Assembly: GCA_016703745.1 (NCBI GenBank)
Contig: JADJBK010000006.1
Location: 744,001 to 808,000, forward strand
Reading direction: 5' to 3'
Source: Nitrosomonas sp.
GTDB taxonomy: Bacteria; Pseudomonadota; Gammaproteobacteria; Burkholderiales; Nitrosomonadaceae
DNA: 64,000 nucleotides
The position numbers were made by a program, and so were the translations under genes. Of this stretch, positions 36,564-45,232 are shown piece after piece (position 1 is the stretch's first letter; the number at the start of each line of letters is the position of its first letter). The notes beneath the pieces are model-generated. The model worked only from the letters and a program-made list of their open reading frames with translations, was not told the origin of the DNA and ran no database searches.

Positions 36564-38267
36564 TTATACCAGAATCATCTCGGATAGCCCTTTACCACCA
36601 GGCACCATCGGGAAAACATTTTCGGTCTGATCCGTCACAAAATCCATGAAAACTAATCGGTCCTTCAGATTGAAAGCATCCTGCAAGGCGCCATCGACAT
36701 CCTCCGGCTTTTCGATACGCATACCAACATGGCCATAGCTTTCAGCGAGTTTTACGAAATCCGGCAAGGCATCCATATATGATTCTGCGTAACGATTGCC
36801 ATGGAAAAATTCCTGCCACTGCCTCACCATGCCCATATAGCGGTTGTTCAGACTAATAATTTTTATCGGTAGCTGGTATTGTTTGCATGTGGAGAGCTCC
36901 TGGATACACATCTGAATACTTGCCTCTCCTGTCACACAGGCAACCGTTGCGCCCTGATTGGCCATCTGCACCCCCATTGCTGCCGGCAGACCAAAACCCA
37001 TCGTACCCAGACCTCCCGAGTTGATCCAGCGCCTTGGTTTATCAAATTTATAAAATTGCGCCGCCCACATCTGGTGCTGACCAACATCAGATGTTATAAA
37101 TGCATCACCGTGTGTGACGTTATAGAGTTTCTCAACCACCATTTGTGGTTTGATAATCTTGCTGGTGTGATCGTATTTCAAACAATCGCGCGCACGCCAT
37201 TGCTCGATCTGTTTCCACCATTCCTGTAGCGCGTGCGTATCACCCTTCTCCTTGCTGGCTTTCAGCAGATTGATCAATTCAGTCAACACCTGAGACACAC
37301 TGCCAACAATCGGTACATCGACCTTGACACGCTTGGAAATGGACGATGGATCGATGTCGATATGAATAATCTTGCGATCTTCACTATAAAAATGCTTTGG
37401 ATTTCCAATCACGCGATCATCAAAACGGGCACCAACAGCAATCAGAACATCGCAATACTGCATAGCCATATTGGCCTCGTACGTACCATGCATACCGAGC
37501 ATGCCGACAAATTGACGGTCTGTTGCCGGATAAGCTCCCAGACCCATTAAAGTATTCGTACATGGAAAATCCAACATTTGGGTGAGGGTCGCCAATTCCG
37601 TGGCGGCATCATCCAGAATGACCCCACCACCGGCGTAAATCATGGGCCGCTTAGCATCCAGAATCATTTGTACTGCTTTTTTGATCTGCCTGATATTGCC
37701 ATTGACAACTGGCATATAGGAACGCAGTGAAACAGAAGCAGGATAATGAAATATCGCTTTATGCTGACTAACATCCTTCGGGATATCTACCAGTACCGGT
37801 CCCGGTCGCCCACTGGAAGCAATATAGAATGCTTTTTTCATTGTTGTGGCCAGCTCAGCAACATCCTTGACAAGGAAATTATGTTTAACGCAGGGTCGTG
37901 TAATCCCGACCGTATCTACCTCCTGGAATGCATCCTGTCCGATTGCTGCAGTCGGCACCTGTCCGCTAATAATGACCAGGGGAATGGAATCCATATAAGC
38001 AGTAGCGATTCCTGTGACCGCATTGGTGACCCCCGGACCGGAAGTCACCAGCGCCACGCCAACCTTATTGCTTGAACGGGCATAACCATCAGCTGCGTGT
38101 AATGCAGCCTGCTCATGACGGACCAGAATATGTTTTACCTTATCCTGCTTGAACAGTTCGTCATAAATGAACAGTACTGCCCCACCAGGGTAACCAAAGA
38201 TATGGGTTACTCCTTCTTCCTGCAGGCAACGTATGGCAATTTCCGCACCAGTCAGCTCAGCATTCAT
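36564..38267 (-). CDS. ilvB: Acetolactate synthase large (catalytic) subunit
   Basis: This 567-residue ThDP/FAD enzyme makes acetolactate or acetohydroxybutyrate. The N-terminal GVTHIFGYPGGAVLFIYDEL contains the catalytic Glu region (VRHEQAALHAADGYAR), followed by a central FAD-binding domain and a C-terminal ThDP motif. The usual GDG motif is altered here to TGEASIQMCIQEL (usually GDGSFQMN or similar), a variant worth noting. All other segments and the length fit the family. Confidence 0.95.
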   Translation of the reverse strand: MNAELTGAEIAIRCLQEEGVTHIFGYPGGAVLFIYDELFKQDKVKHILVRHEQAALHAADGYARSSNKVGVALVTSGPGVTNAVTGIATAYMDSIPLVIISGQVPTAAIGQDAFQEVDTVGITRPCVKHNFLVKDVAELATTMKKAFYIASSGRPGPVLVDIPKDVSQHKAIFHYPASVSLRSYMPVVNGNIRQIKKAVQMILDAKRPMIYAGGGVILDDAATELATLTQMLDFPCTNTLMGLGAYPATDRQFVGMLGMHGTYEANMAMQYCDVLIAVGARFDDRVIGNPKHFYSEDRKIIHIDIDPSSISKRVKVDVPIVGSVSQVLTELINLLKASKEKGDTHALQEWWKQIEQWRARDCLKYDHTSKIIKPQMVVEKLYNVTHGDAFITSDVGQHQMWAAQFYKFDKPRRWINSGGLGTMGFGLPAAMGVQMANQGATVACVTGEASIQMCIQELSTCKQYQLPIKIISLNNRYMGMVRQWQEFFHGNRYAESYMDALPDFVKLAESYGHVGMRIEKPEDVDGALQDAFNLKDRLVFMDFVTDQTENVFPMVPGGKGLSEMILV

Positions 38268-38318
38268 GGAAATACCCCACCGAATTCAATATATTATTTT
38301 TCATGATTGCAATAAAAA

Positions 38319-38347
38319 AGTTAGCGATTGACAATCAAGCGCTAACT
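38319..38347 (-). terminator. Intrinsic terminator or attenuator between tldD and ilvB
   Basis: On the minus strand agttagcg...cgctaact (8 bp) encloses ttga/tcaa, forming a long hairpin, and is followed at once by six T residues. It lies after tldD and only 46 bp before the ilvB start codon. It could simply end tldD or act as an attenuator for ilvBHC. Confidence 0.75.
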
Positions 38348-38419
38348 GAACGTTCTTTCAGAATTGCTTTAAATCGAGCGATTCCAGAATAACTATCGTT
38401 ATCTTACTAAAAAACCACT

Positions 38420-38464
38420 TTACGTTTCCGTGAATATCAATAGCATATGACTACAAGCTTTCAT
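38420..38464 (-). CDS. Possible ilvB leader peptide
   Basis: This 14-codon frame, MKACSHMLLIFTET, follows the tldD stop (GGGCGG upstream) and ends 73 nt before the terminator hairpin at 38319-38347. It has three consecutive branched-chain codons (Leu-Leu-Ile). That is suggestive of an attenuation leader but modest in content, so it may be chance. Confidence 0.25.
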   Translation of the reverse strand: MKACSHMLLIFTET

Positions 38465-38474
38465 AATTGCCGCC

Positions 38475-39923
38475 CTAGCCATTCGTACCGCCCACTGTAA
38501 TCCCATCCACCCGCAACGTAGGCTGCCCGACGCCAACCGGTACGCTTTGCCCTTCCTTGCCGCAGGTTCCCACTCCGGGATCCAGCAGCAGATCATTACC
38601 GATCATGGAAACGCGGGTCAGCACATCCGGCCCGTTACCAATCAGGGTTGCCCCCTTCACCGGATAAGTAATTTTACCATCCTCGATCATATATGCTTCC
38701 GCAGCTGAGAATACGAATTTTCCACTGGTAATATCCACTTGCCCGCCACCAAAATTAGCCGCATACAACCCTTTTTTGACAGAGGCAATAATTTCCTCCG
38801 GTTCTTTATCGCCATTAAGCATATAAGTATTGGTCATGCGCGGCATCGGAATATGCGCAAAAGATTCGCGACGGCCATTACCGGTTACAGGCTGATTCAT
38901 CAAACGCGCGCTCAGATTGTCCTGAAGATAGCCTTTGAGAATACCATCCTCAATCAAGGTGGTGCATTGTGTTGGATTACCTTCATCATCCATATTCAGG
39001 GAGCCACGACGATCCTTTAGCGTTCCGTCATCCACTACAGTTACACCACGTGCGGCCACCTGCTCGCCCACTCGTCCAGAAAATGCGGAGCTCCCTTTAC
39101 GGTTGAAATCTGCTTCTAATCCATGACCAATGGCCTCATGCAGCAAAATTCCCGGCCAACCGCTACCGAGCACAACGGTCATGCTGCCCGCCGGCGCTGG
39201 TTTTGCCGCCAAGTTTGTCACTGCCTGATGAACTGCCTTGTGCGCGTACTCCTGCAGAATTGTATCGCTGAAGTAGGCATAATCAAATCTTCCGCCGCCC
39301 CCAGCCATTCCCTGTTCACGACGGCCATTTTCCTCTGCAATCACCTGTAATGACACCCGCACCAACGGTCGAACATCCGCAGCCAACAAACCGTCACTAC
39401 GCATCACCATCACAACTTCATATTCACCGGCCAGTGATGCCATGACCTGAATTACTCGTTTATCCAGAGCACGTGCAAAACTCTCCAGTTTTTTCAATAG
39501 AGTAATTTTGTCAGCATTCTCACATCTGGCGATTGGATCATACGGCAGATAGAGAGAAACCGGACGAGAATCCCGTTTCTGGCTGGTAACGGCAGCAGAA
39601 CTGCCCTCTCCCTGTTGAGCAATAGCCCGCGTTGCCTGTGCGGCAGACATTAATGCCAGATGATTAATTTCATCAGAATAAGCAAATGCCGTCTTTTCTC
39701 CACTGATGGCTCGCACTCCCAAACCTTGATCGATATTGAAACTGCCTGATTTGACGATGCCCTCCTCCAGCGCCCAACCTTCCGAGCGACTATACTGAAA
39801 ATAAATATCTGCATAGTCAACACGATGGGTGCAAATCTGACCAAACACCGTCTCCAGCTTGCCGGTATCCAGCTGATAAGGCGCGAGCAGATACTGATCG
39901 GCTATTGCAATTAAATCATTCAT
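38475..39923 (-). CDS. tldD: Metalloprotease TldD
   Basis: This 482-residue protein forms the TldD/TldE (PmbA) zinc protease that trims modified peptides and processes CcdA-like antitoxins. The metal motif HEAIGHGLEAD is intact, and GVGTCGKEGQSVPVG near the C-terminus is conserved. The neighbours yhdP and the nitrilase upstream on the same strand form the conserved yhdP-nit-tldD order. Confidence 0.96.
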   Translation of the reverse strand: MNDLIAIADQYLLAPYQLDTGKLETVFGQICTHRVDYADIYFQYSRSEGWALEEGIVKSGSFNIDQGLGVRAISGEKTAFAYSDEINHLALMSAAQATRAIAQQGEGSSAAVTSQKRDSRPVSLYLPYDPIARCENADKITLLKKLESFARALDKRVIQVMASLAGEYEVVMVMRSDGLLAADVRPLVRVSLQVIAEENGRREQGMAGGGGRFDYAYFSDTILQEYAHKAVHQAVTNLAAKPAPAGSMTVVLGSGWPGILLHEAIGHGLEADFNRKGSSAFSGRVGEQVAARGVTVVDDGTLKDRRGSLNMDDEGNPTQCTTLIEDGILKGYLQDNLSARLMNQPVTGNGRRESFAHIPMPRMTNTYMLNGDKEPEEIIASVKKGLYAANFGGGQVDITSGKFVFSAAEAYMIEDGKITYPVKGATLIGNGPDVLTRVSMIGNDLLLDPGVGTCGKEGQSVPVGVGQPTLRVDGITVGGTNG

Positions 39924-40007
39924 CCTGAAAAATTCTCGAAATATTAAGTCGGCAAATCAGATAATTCCAAACAGCTAACATAAAATAGCCATAATGCTCA
40001 TGATGTA

Positions 40008-40880
40008 CTAGCAGGGCAACAGACAGCGATGCTCAAGCGCAGGCAGACTGTTACGAACACTAGTTTGATAGGTACGGTCAATATCGGCCACTACTACTCC
40101 AGCACCACGTGGCAGACGCTCCAGAATAACCCCCCACGGATCAACAATCATGCTATCACCATTGGTTTCACGTCCGTTGACATGAAATCCACCTTGCGCA
40201 GAAGCAATCAGGTAAGCCTGATTCTCGATCGCACGCGCACGAATCAATGTTTCCCAGTGTGCCTTGCCAGTGATCGCAGTAAAAGCCGACGGCGCCAGGA
40301 TGACATCTACTTTCCCCATCATGCGGTAAAGCTCCGGGAAACGCAGATCATAACAGATTGACAACCCCATCCGGCCAAATGGAGTATCAAGCGCCACTAC
40401 CTGATTACCAGCTTCAATGGTTCTTTTTTCAGCAAAATTTTCATTACCCAGAGCGAGACCAAACAAATGAATCTTGTCATAACGCGCCGCCAACTTACCT
40501 TGCTGGTCGTAAACCAGGCAGCTATTGTAAATCTTGTCCAGAACAGGAGACACCAGCGGAACCGATCCACCTACCAGCCAGATACCCAATCGCTTGGCAG
40601 TATCACTCAAGAACTGCTGAATCATTCCTTCCCCAAGAGGTTCCCGCACCACAAGTTTATCGGTATCTTTCATTCCCATCACGCAGAAATATTCGGGTAG
40701 AACCACCAATTTTGCACCACATGATGTTGCTTCCTCAATCAGGCGAAGCGCCTCTTCCAGATTAGCGCTGACACTTGGTCCAGAGGCCATTTGCACAGCA
40801 GCAACGCGAATCTTTGTATCGGCACCCCCTGGCGAACGTCCCGAGAATAATCCGACCTCAGCTTGCATGATAATGTCCAT
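40008..40880 (-). CDS. Carbon-nitrogen hydrolase (nitrilase-superfamily amidase, Nit-like)
   Basis: This 290-residue cytoplasmic amidase has the complete Glu-Lys-Cys triad: VVLPEYFCVMG, YDKIHLFGL and SICYDLRFPELYR. It resembles Nit1/YafV-type deaminated-glutathione or omega-amidases found next to yhdP and tldD. Repair of deaminated glutathione is a likely role by family. The first 25 residues are variable, and the start at 40880 is a plain ATG without a strong ribosome site. Confidence 0.92.
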   Translation of the reverse strand: MDIIMQAEVGLFSGRSPGGADTKIRVAAVQMASGPSVSANLEEALRLIEEATSCGAKLVVLPEYFCVMGMKDTDKLVVREPLGEGMIQQFLSDTAKRLGIWLVGGSVPLVSPVLDKIYNSCLVYDQQGKLAARYDKIHLFGLALGNENFAEKRTIEAGNQVVALDTPFGRMGLSICYDLRFPELYRMMGKVDVILAPSAFTAITGKAHWETLIRARAIENQAYLIASAQGGFHVNGRETNGDSMIVDPWGVILERLPRGAGVVVADIDRTYQTSVRNSLPALEHRCLLPC

Positions 40881-40980
40881 TAAAGAAAGCAGGCAATTTA
40901 CTGTTGAAATACTTGTTCACAAACAGACAAATTAATTGCCGGGAATCTATTGAATTGCTCATTTTTACACACCCTCCCTG

Positions 40981-43900
40981 TTAATTTTTTTCTACCGGAA
41001 CCTCACCATTTCCCTTTCTATCATCAAGCTTGATCACTTCAGGTACGTCCCAGCTACCCGTAATAGCATACTCACTTAACAGTACACGATCAAAAGGATT
41101 TTGCAGTGTCAATGTTGTAATCATAGACGCAATACCGGCCACAGGCGTGGCAAGACCAAATGATGGAAAAGATTTTAAATTGAGTGATTGCGTCTTATTG
41201 ACCAGATCCAACTCTCCAGTTAAAGCCAGATTCGCCGAGCTGCCCACCGCCATCATATTCTGTAATGTGGCAACCCCTTGGTTAAAGGTGATGTTGCCAG
41301 ACAAATAATCAAAGCCAAACCCCTTACCCAACAGATCATTGAAATCCAGCATCAATCTGCGTGGCAGGGACTTCAGGTCAAAAATCCCCAGCAATTTGCC
41401 AATACCAGGTTTCAGTTTAATCAACTGACCACGCTCAGCCGTAATATTCAAATTACCTGATAATGAAGGAAAATCAACGGAAGTAGGCTTGCCGTTCCAC
41501 TGAAGATCACCTTCTGCCTTGCCTTCTCCACGCGCAACCCAGTTCTTCTGTCCATGACGACTAAGCAAGCTACCCATATTGGTGGTTTGAAGACGCAAAT
41601 TGCCGTTGACTACAAATGGTGGCGTGTGATTACGCCACACCCCTTTGGCACGTAGTTCGCCATCCGGATACACAATCTGTAATTTCTCCAGATGCCAACC
41701 ATTTTCTCTTTGATCTGCACTTAGTGTTAGCCTGCCCAGCACTTCTTTATCAATTACCAGCCTGTCAGCAGTAAGGTTGATGCTTGGCCAATCAACTGAG
41801 ATTTGATGGTGATTCGCGGGCAGCCAGGCAGCCTGTTGCGCCCGAGCCGGAATAACCAGTTTGCTCAACCGCGCCTGCACCCGATGAGGCGCAGGCGCTG
41901 ACCAGCTAAGACTGCCATCCAATTCCTGACTGGTAACACGTGCTGTCCAGGCGTTACCCTGCCGGTCTATCATCAAATGACTTTTATTGAAAAAACTACC
42001 CAGATATTCAAGCTGATCGATACGCAGATCCAGATAGGCAGACCGGGTAAAAATTCCATCCAGTCCCTGCAAAGGTTTTCCTGATACTGCATCCAGATGA
42101 CCCTGAAGCTTAATCAGCTCTTGCCACTGATCCCATTCCAGTCTGGGGATCACGCCTTTTATCGTTGTTCCAGCAGCCATTGTCGGCAACTGATTATCTG
42201 TACCGAAGTGGATCGTGGTGCGAATCGGATGATAGTGATAGGGCTGTTCACGAATACGTTCAAATTGTGCAGCCATCACTTCACCAAAACGTAATGTCAT
42301 CAACTCATGACGCGCTTTGGTTAAATGTTTCTGGAAGTAGAAAGGCATGCTTTCTGTGGGGTTTTTAGCCAAGGGTGCCGGCAAGCTTAGACCCAACCCT
42401 TTCAGATCAGACATGACGACAACACTCACACCATCCGGCACCATATCGATGGTGCTCGACCATACGGTTGAGCCATTGAAAAAACGCCCCCAAAGCTGGA
42501 GCATGCTCTCAGGTGTGGTTGCAAAGTCGAGCGCCAAGGCATCAAAATCTACGTCGCCATCGGCCTGAATACGCAGCCCACCCTCAGGCAGGGCAACTGA
42601 AGTAATATTGACCGGGCCACCAAGTATTTTGCCATGCAATTTTTCCAAAGCGATGTCCGATTGCGTAAAAACCAGTGCGCCACTGATTTCATTCAAATCT
42701 GGAATATGCCGCCCCAGATCGATTTGATTATCAATCAGTTGATAACGGCCTTTCAAACTGGTTACCAAAAAATTTTTGTTATTCCTCACCGCATCGAGCT
42801 CCAGAGACAACTTGGATTTGCCAGTCATTCTAATCTGGTGCAGCCACTCTTCTTCTGGTCGAACAAAGCGGCCTTCTCTTACTAAATCAATCATTTCTCC
42901 GGAATCACCGCTAGCTTCCCCGTTAAACTGAACTGCCGAAACACCCGTTGAAAGGCCCTGAAGCGCAACTTTCAGTTTTTGCAAATCAATATTGCCAATT
43001 TTCCCCTTGGTAAAAAATACGCTCAGATTATTTTCCTGAAGAGACAACCGGCCAGATAAACTGGAAATCTCAGGCCAGCTATTGGATAACTTCACCCGCA
43101 CCTGTCTGACCTCTGTCTGAGCATGAATCGCGACACCCTTTACTGGCACCCATGTATCCACCTCTTTCAGATTTCCGTTTATCTGAAAGACAGTATCACT
43201 TAGCTTACCCGCTATATTTAGATCCCTGACTGATTGGTGTATTTCCTCTTGTGGCAGCCAGGTAAGCTGCTTTTGCAACAACGCCAGATCCCCCCGGGAA
43301 AGCTTGCCGTCCACCACAACCTTATCATTCGCAGTCACCCCCGCAGGACGGTAATAACCCCGCACTCTACCTGCGACTTCCTTACTGGAAAAATCAAGGT
43401 CGCCTATTGCCAACAGTGCCAGCCTCTTTTCGGGTGACAGGCGCCAGCCAATTTGCCCCGTCAGCGAGTCAAACAACCATTTTTGAGCAGCTGATTTTTT
43501 ACCGGAAATTTGTAAATTCTGTGAAACCAGTGCCAATATTCCAACTGATTCGGTTGCCTGAATAGTCCCGCTCAGACCGGAAACCGCCGGATAGCTATCG
43601 TAAGTTCGAGTAGAAAGGTTATTGAAATCAGCCTGCAGATTGAACCCCCACTTTTCAGATTGATCCTCCAACCACCCCAGTTTTACCCTGGATACCACGC
43701 CCACAGGGAAAAGCTTCAAGATAAGAGTGCGCCAGTTTTCGGAAAAAGGCAGACTCGGTATCAGATTCGTCAGCAGAACCAGATCGAGTTGATCAATCAG
43801 CAGCCGATGCTGCAACGCTACTTGTCGATTATTTCGGAATTGCTGCCAGGCAAGCGATTCTATTTGTAACGGTGCCACACCTTTCAGGCCGATACCTAGA

Positions 43901-44874
43901 TGATCCGCAAACCAGTATGTTCCGATCTCAGATAAACCAGACATCCTCGCTTGTCCCAGCCGTCCCTGTAATCTGTCCAGCCATAACCGGGGTAGCTGTT
44001 CTGCCAATCGTATGGCGGTATCCTGCAATACAACATCTGCTGTCCACTTATTTAATTCGCCTCCACCAACATCAAGCCAGGCACGAATTGTTCCCGCCCC
44101 CCCCGCCAGTTCGTATCCATCCGGCAGAGACAACCATTGCAGCCAGTTTTCAAGCACAAAATCCTGTAGATTGACATACAAACGACCATGCCAGGCTGAC
44201 CAATCCTTGATCGATACGCCCATGAAATCGCCGCGAATATCGATTCTGGAGATCAAATCAGCGGAAGTATAGGCCTGCAGTCCAAAACGGTGATGTTTTC
44301 CTCCACGATCATTTTGTAAACGAAAATTTACACTATCAAAGTAAAGTACGGGTGCTGAACGGAGTTCATCCTGCCAAAAAATACCTGCTTGCCTGATAAT
44401 TACCCGCCGCTGGTGCAGCAACCAGTCACCAAACCCTCCCTGATCTTTATTGGTTTGCAGGGCGATCCCAGCAACGTGCAGACTACCCTGCGCATCACGG
44501 CGCACCATTAATGCTGGACGATCAATAATAATTTCATGAAAATTGATCTCTCCACGCAGAACCGAGCGCCAGGAAACCGTCCCCTCGATCTCGGAGAGCA
44601 TCAAGACCGGATTGTGCTCCGCATCAAATACCCTCACGCCGTGCATCAGCAAATGCGGGCGCAATCCATCCCAATTCGCCTCGATGCCGTCTATCCTGAT
44701 GATCTGCTGCGCAGTGCGTGAAATTAATGTCGCAATTTCCTCACGGTAATCATCAATATTAGGCAGTATCCAGTAACGCAAACTTAATAACACCGTACTT
44801 GCGAGCAATATCAGGCATAACCCGACCCAGCCAGCCAGGTTTACCAGATAGTGCGACATAAAACGATTCAGCAT
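40981..44874 (-). CDS. yhdP: YhdP family AsmA-like envelope protein
   Basis: This very large protein of 1297 residues has one N-terminal membrane segment (residues 13-35) and a long beta-rich periplasmic part typical of YhdP/AsmA-like bridge proteins, which carry phospholipids between inner and outer membrane. The DUF3971 and AsmA-C-like regions are recognisable: GIEANWDGLRPHLLMHGVRVFD near the start, GLGLSLPAPLAKNPTES in the middle and LGIFDLKSLPRRLMLDF near the end. I chose ATG 44874 (MLNRFMSHYL) over an open frame reaching 44973 because it places the membrane anchor at the N-terminus. It is first in the yhdP-nit-tldD run. Confidence 0.92.
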   Translation of the reverse strand: MLNRFMSHYLVNLAGWVGLCLILLASTVLLSLRYWILPNIDDYREEIATLISRTAQQIIRIDGIEANWDGLRPHLLMHGVRVFDAEHNPVLMLSEIEGTVSWRSVLRGEINFHEIIIDRPALMVRRDAQGSLHVAGIALQTNKDQGGFGDWLLHQRRVIIRQAGIFWQDELRSAPVLYFDSVNFRLQNDRGGKHHRFGLQAYTSADLISRIDIRGDFMGVSIKDWSAWHGRLYVNLQDFVLENWLQWLSLPDGYELAGGAGTIRAWLDVGGGELNKWTADVVLQDTAIRLAEQLPRLWLDRLQGRLGQARMSGLSEIGTYWFADHLGIGLKGVAPLQIESLAWQQFRNNRQVALQHRLLIDQLDLVLLTNLIPSLPFSENWRTLILKLFPVGVVSRVKLGWLEDQSEKWGFNLQADFNNLSTRTYDSYPAVSGLSGTIQATESVGILALVSQNLQISGKKSAAQKWLFDSLTGQIGWRLSPEKRLALLAIGDLDFSSKEVAGRVRGYYRPAGVTANDKVVVDGKLSRGDLALLQKQLTWLPQEEIHQSVRDLNIAGKLSDTVFQINGNLKEVDTWVPVKGVAIHAQTEVRQVRVKLSNSWPEISSLSGRLSLQENNLSVFFTKGKIGNIDLQKLKVALQGLSTGVSAVQFNGEASGDSGEMIDLVREGRFVRPEEEWLHQIRMTGKSKLSLELDAVRNNKNFLVTSLKGRYQLIDNQIDLGRHIPDLNEISGALVFTQSDIALEKLHGKILGGPVNITSVALPEGGLRIQADGDVDFDALALDFATTPESMLQLWGRFFNGSTVWSSTIDMVPDGVSVVVMSDLKGLGLSLPAPLAKNPTESMPFYFQKHLTKARHELMTLRFGEVMAAQFERIREQPYHYHPIRTTIHFGTDNQLPTMAAGTTIKGVIPRLEWDQWQELIKLQGHLDAVSGKPLQGLDGIFTRSAYLDLRIDQLEYLGSFFNKSHLMIDRQGNAWTARVTSQELDGSLSWSAPAPHRVQARLSKLVIPARAQQAAWLPANHHQISVDWPSINLTADRLVIDKEVLGRLTLSADQRENGWHLEKLQIVYPDGELRAKGVWRNHTPPFVVNGNLRLQTTNMGSLLSRHGQKNWVARGEGKAEGDLQWNGKPTSVDFPSLSGNLNITAERGQLIKLKPGIGKLLGIFDLKSLPRRLMLDFNDLLGKGFGFDYLSGNITFNQGVATLQNMMAVGSSANLALTGELDLVNKTQSLNLKSFPSFGLATPVAGIASMITTLTLQNPFDRVLLSEYAITGSWDVPEVIKLDDRKGNGEVPVEKN

Positions 44875-45232
44875 AAAAACTTTTCTCGTGTAAACGACTT
44901 CTTTATTCAGTAGCAGCATCAACCCAGCGCTTAGGTCAGAATGATAAATACCGGAGCAATCTATAATTGACAAGCCGCAGCATTATTTTTATGTATGGCA
45001 GCAAAACACGAGCCTTGGAAACAAACCGGAAATCATTCCAGAGCGTCTCTAAAAATTCAGAGTTCTAAATAAGACGAGGCAAGAACAAAAAATATTGACG
45101 CAGCATATAATTGATATATAGGGAGGTATTTTTTGTGAATAACGATGTATTGTAACGAAATATGGATTTTTAGAGATGCCCTCTATTCAATTTCATCAAT
45201 AGCTTTCAATTCAGACCGTTTCCAGACCAGAT
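44875..45232. other. Divergent yhdP/glnE promoter region carrying a MITE-like element
   Basis: The 358 bp between the two divergent starts are occupied in the middle by an inverted-repeat element (45041-45181). The rest presumably holds the promoters, which I could not identify. Confidence 0.5.
45041..45181. mobile_element. MITE-like element with terminal inverted repeats
   Basis: Gagcgtctctaaaaattc at the left and the inverted copy of gggcatctctaaaaatcc at the right pair at about 15 of 18 positions. The element is about 141 bp, AT-rich and non-coding. The core tctctaaaaat is exact at both ends. No clear target duplication is seen. It differs from the element at 2431-2578, so two families are present. 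No transposase is in the window. Confidence 0.65.

Noticed and set aside
44875..44973. 33-residue extension of YhdP
   Set aside because: The membrane anchor and family start favour ATG 44874; the extension is hydrophilic and unlike homologues.
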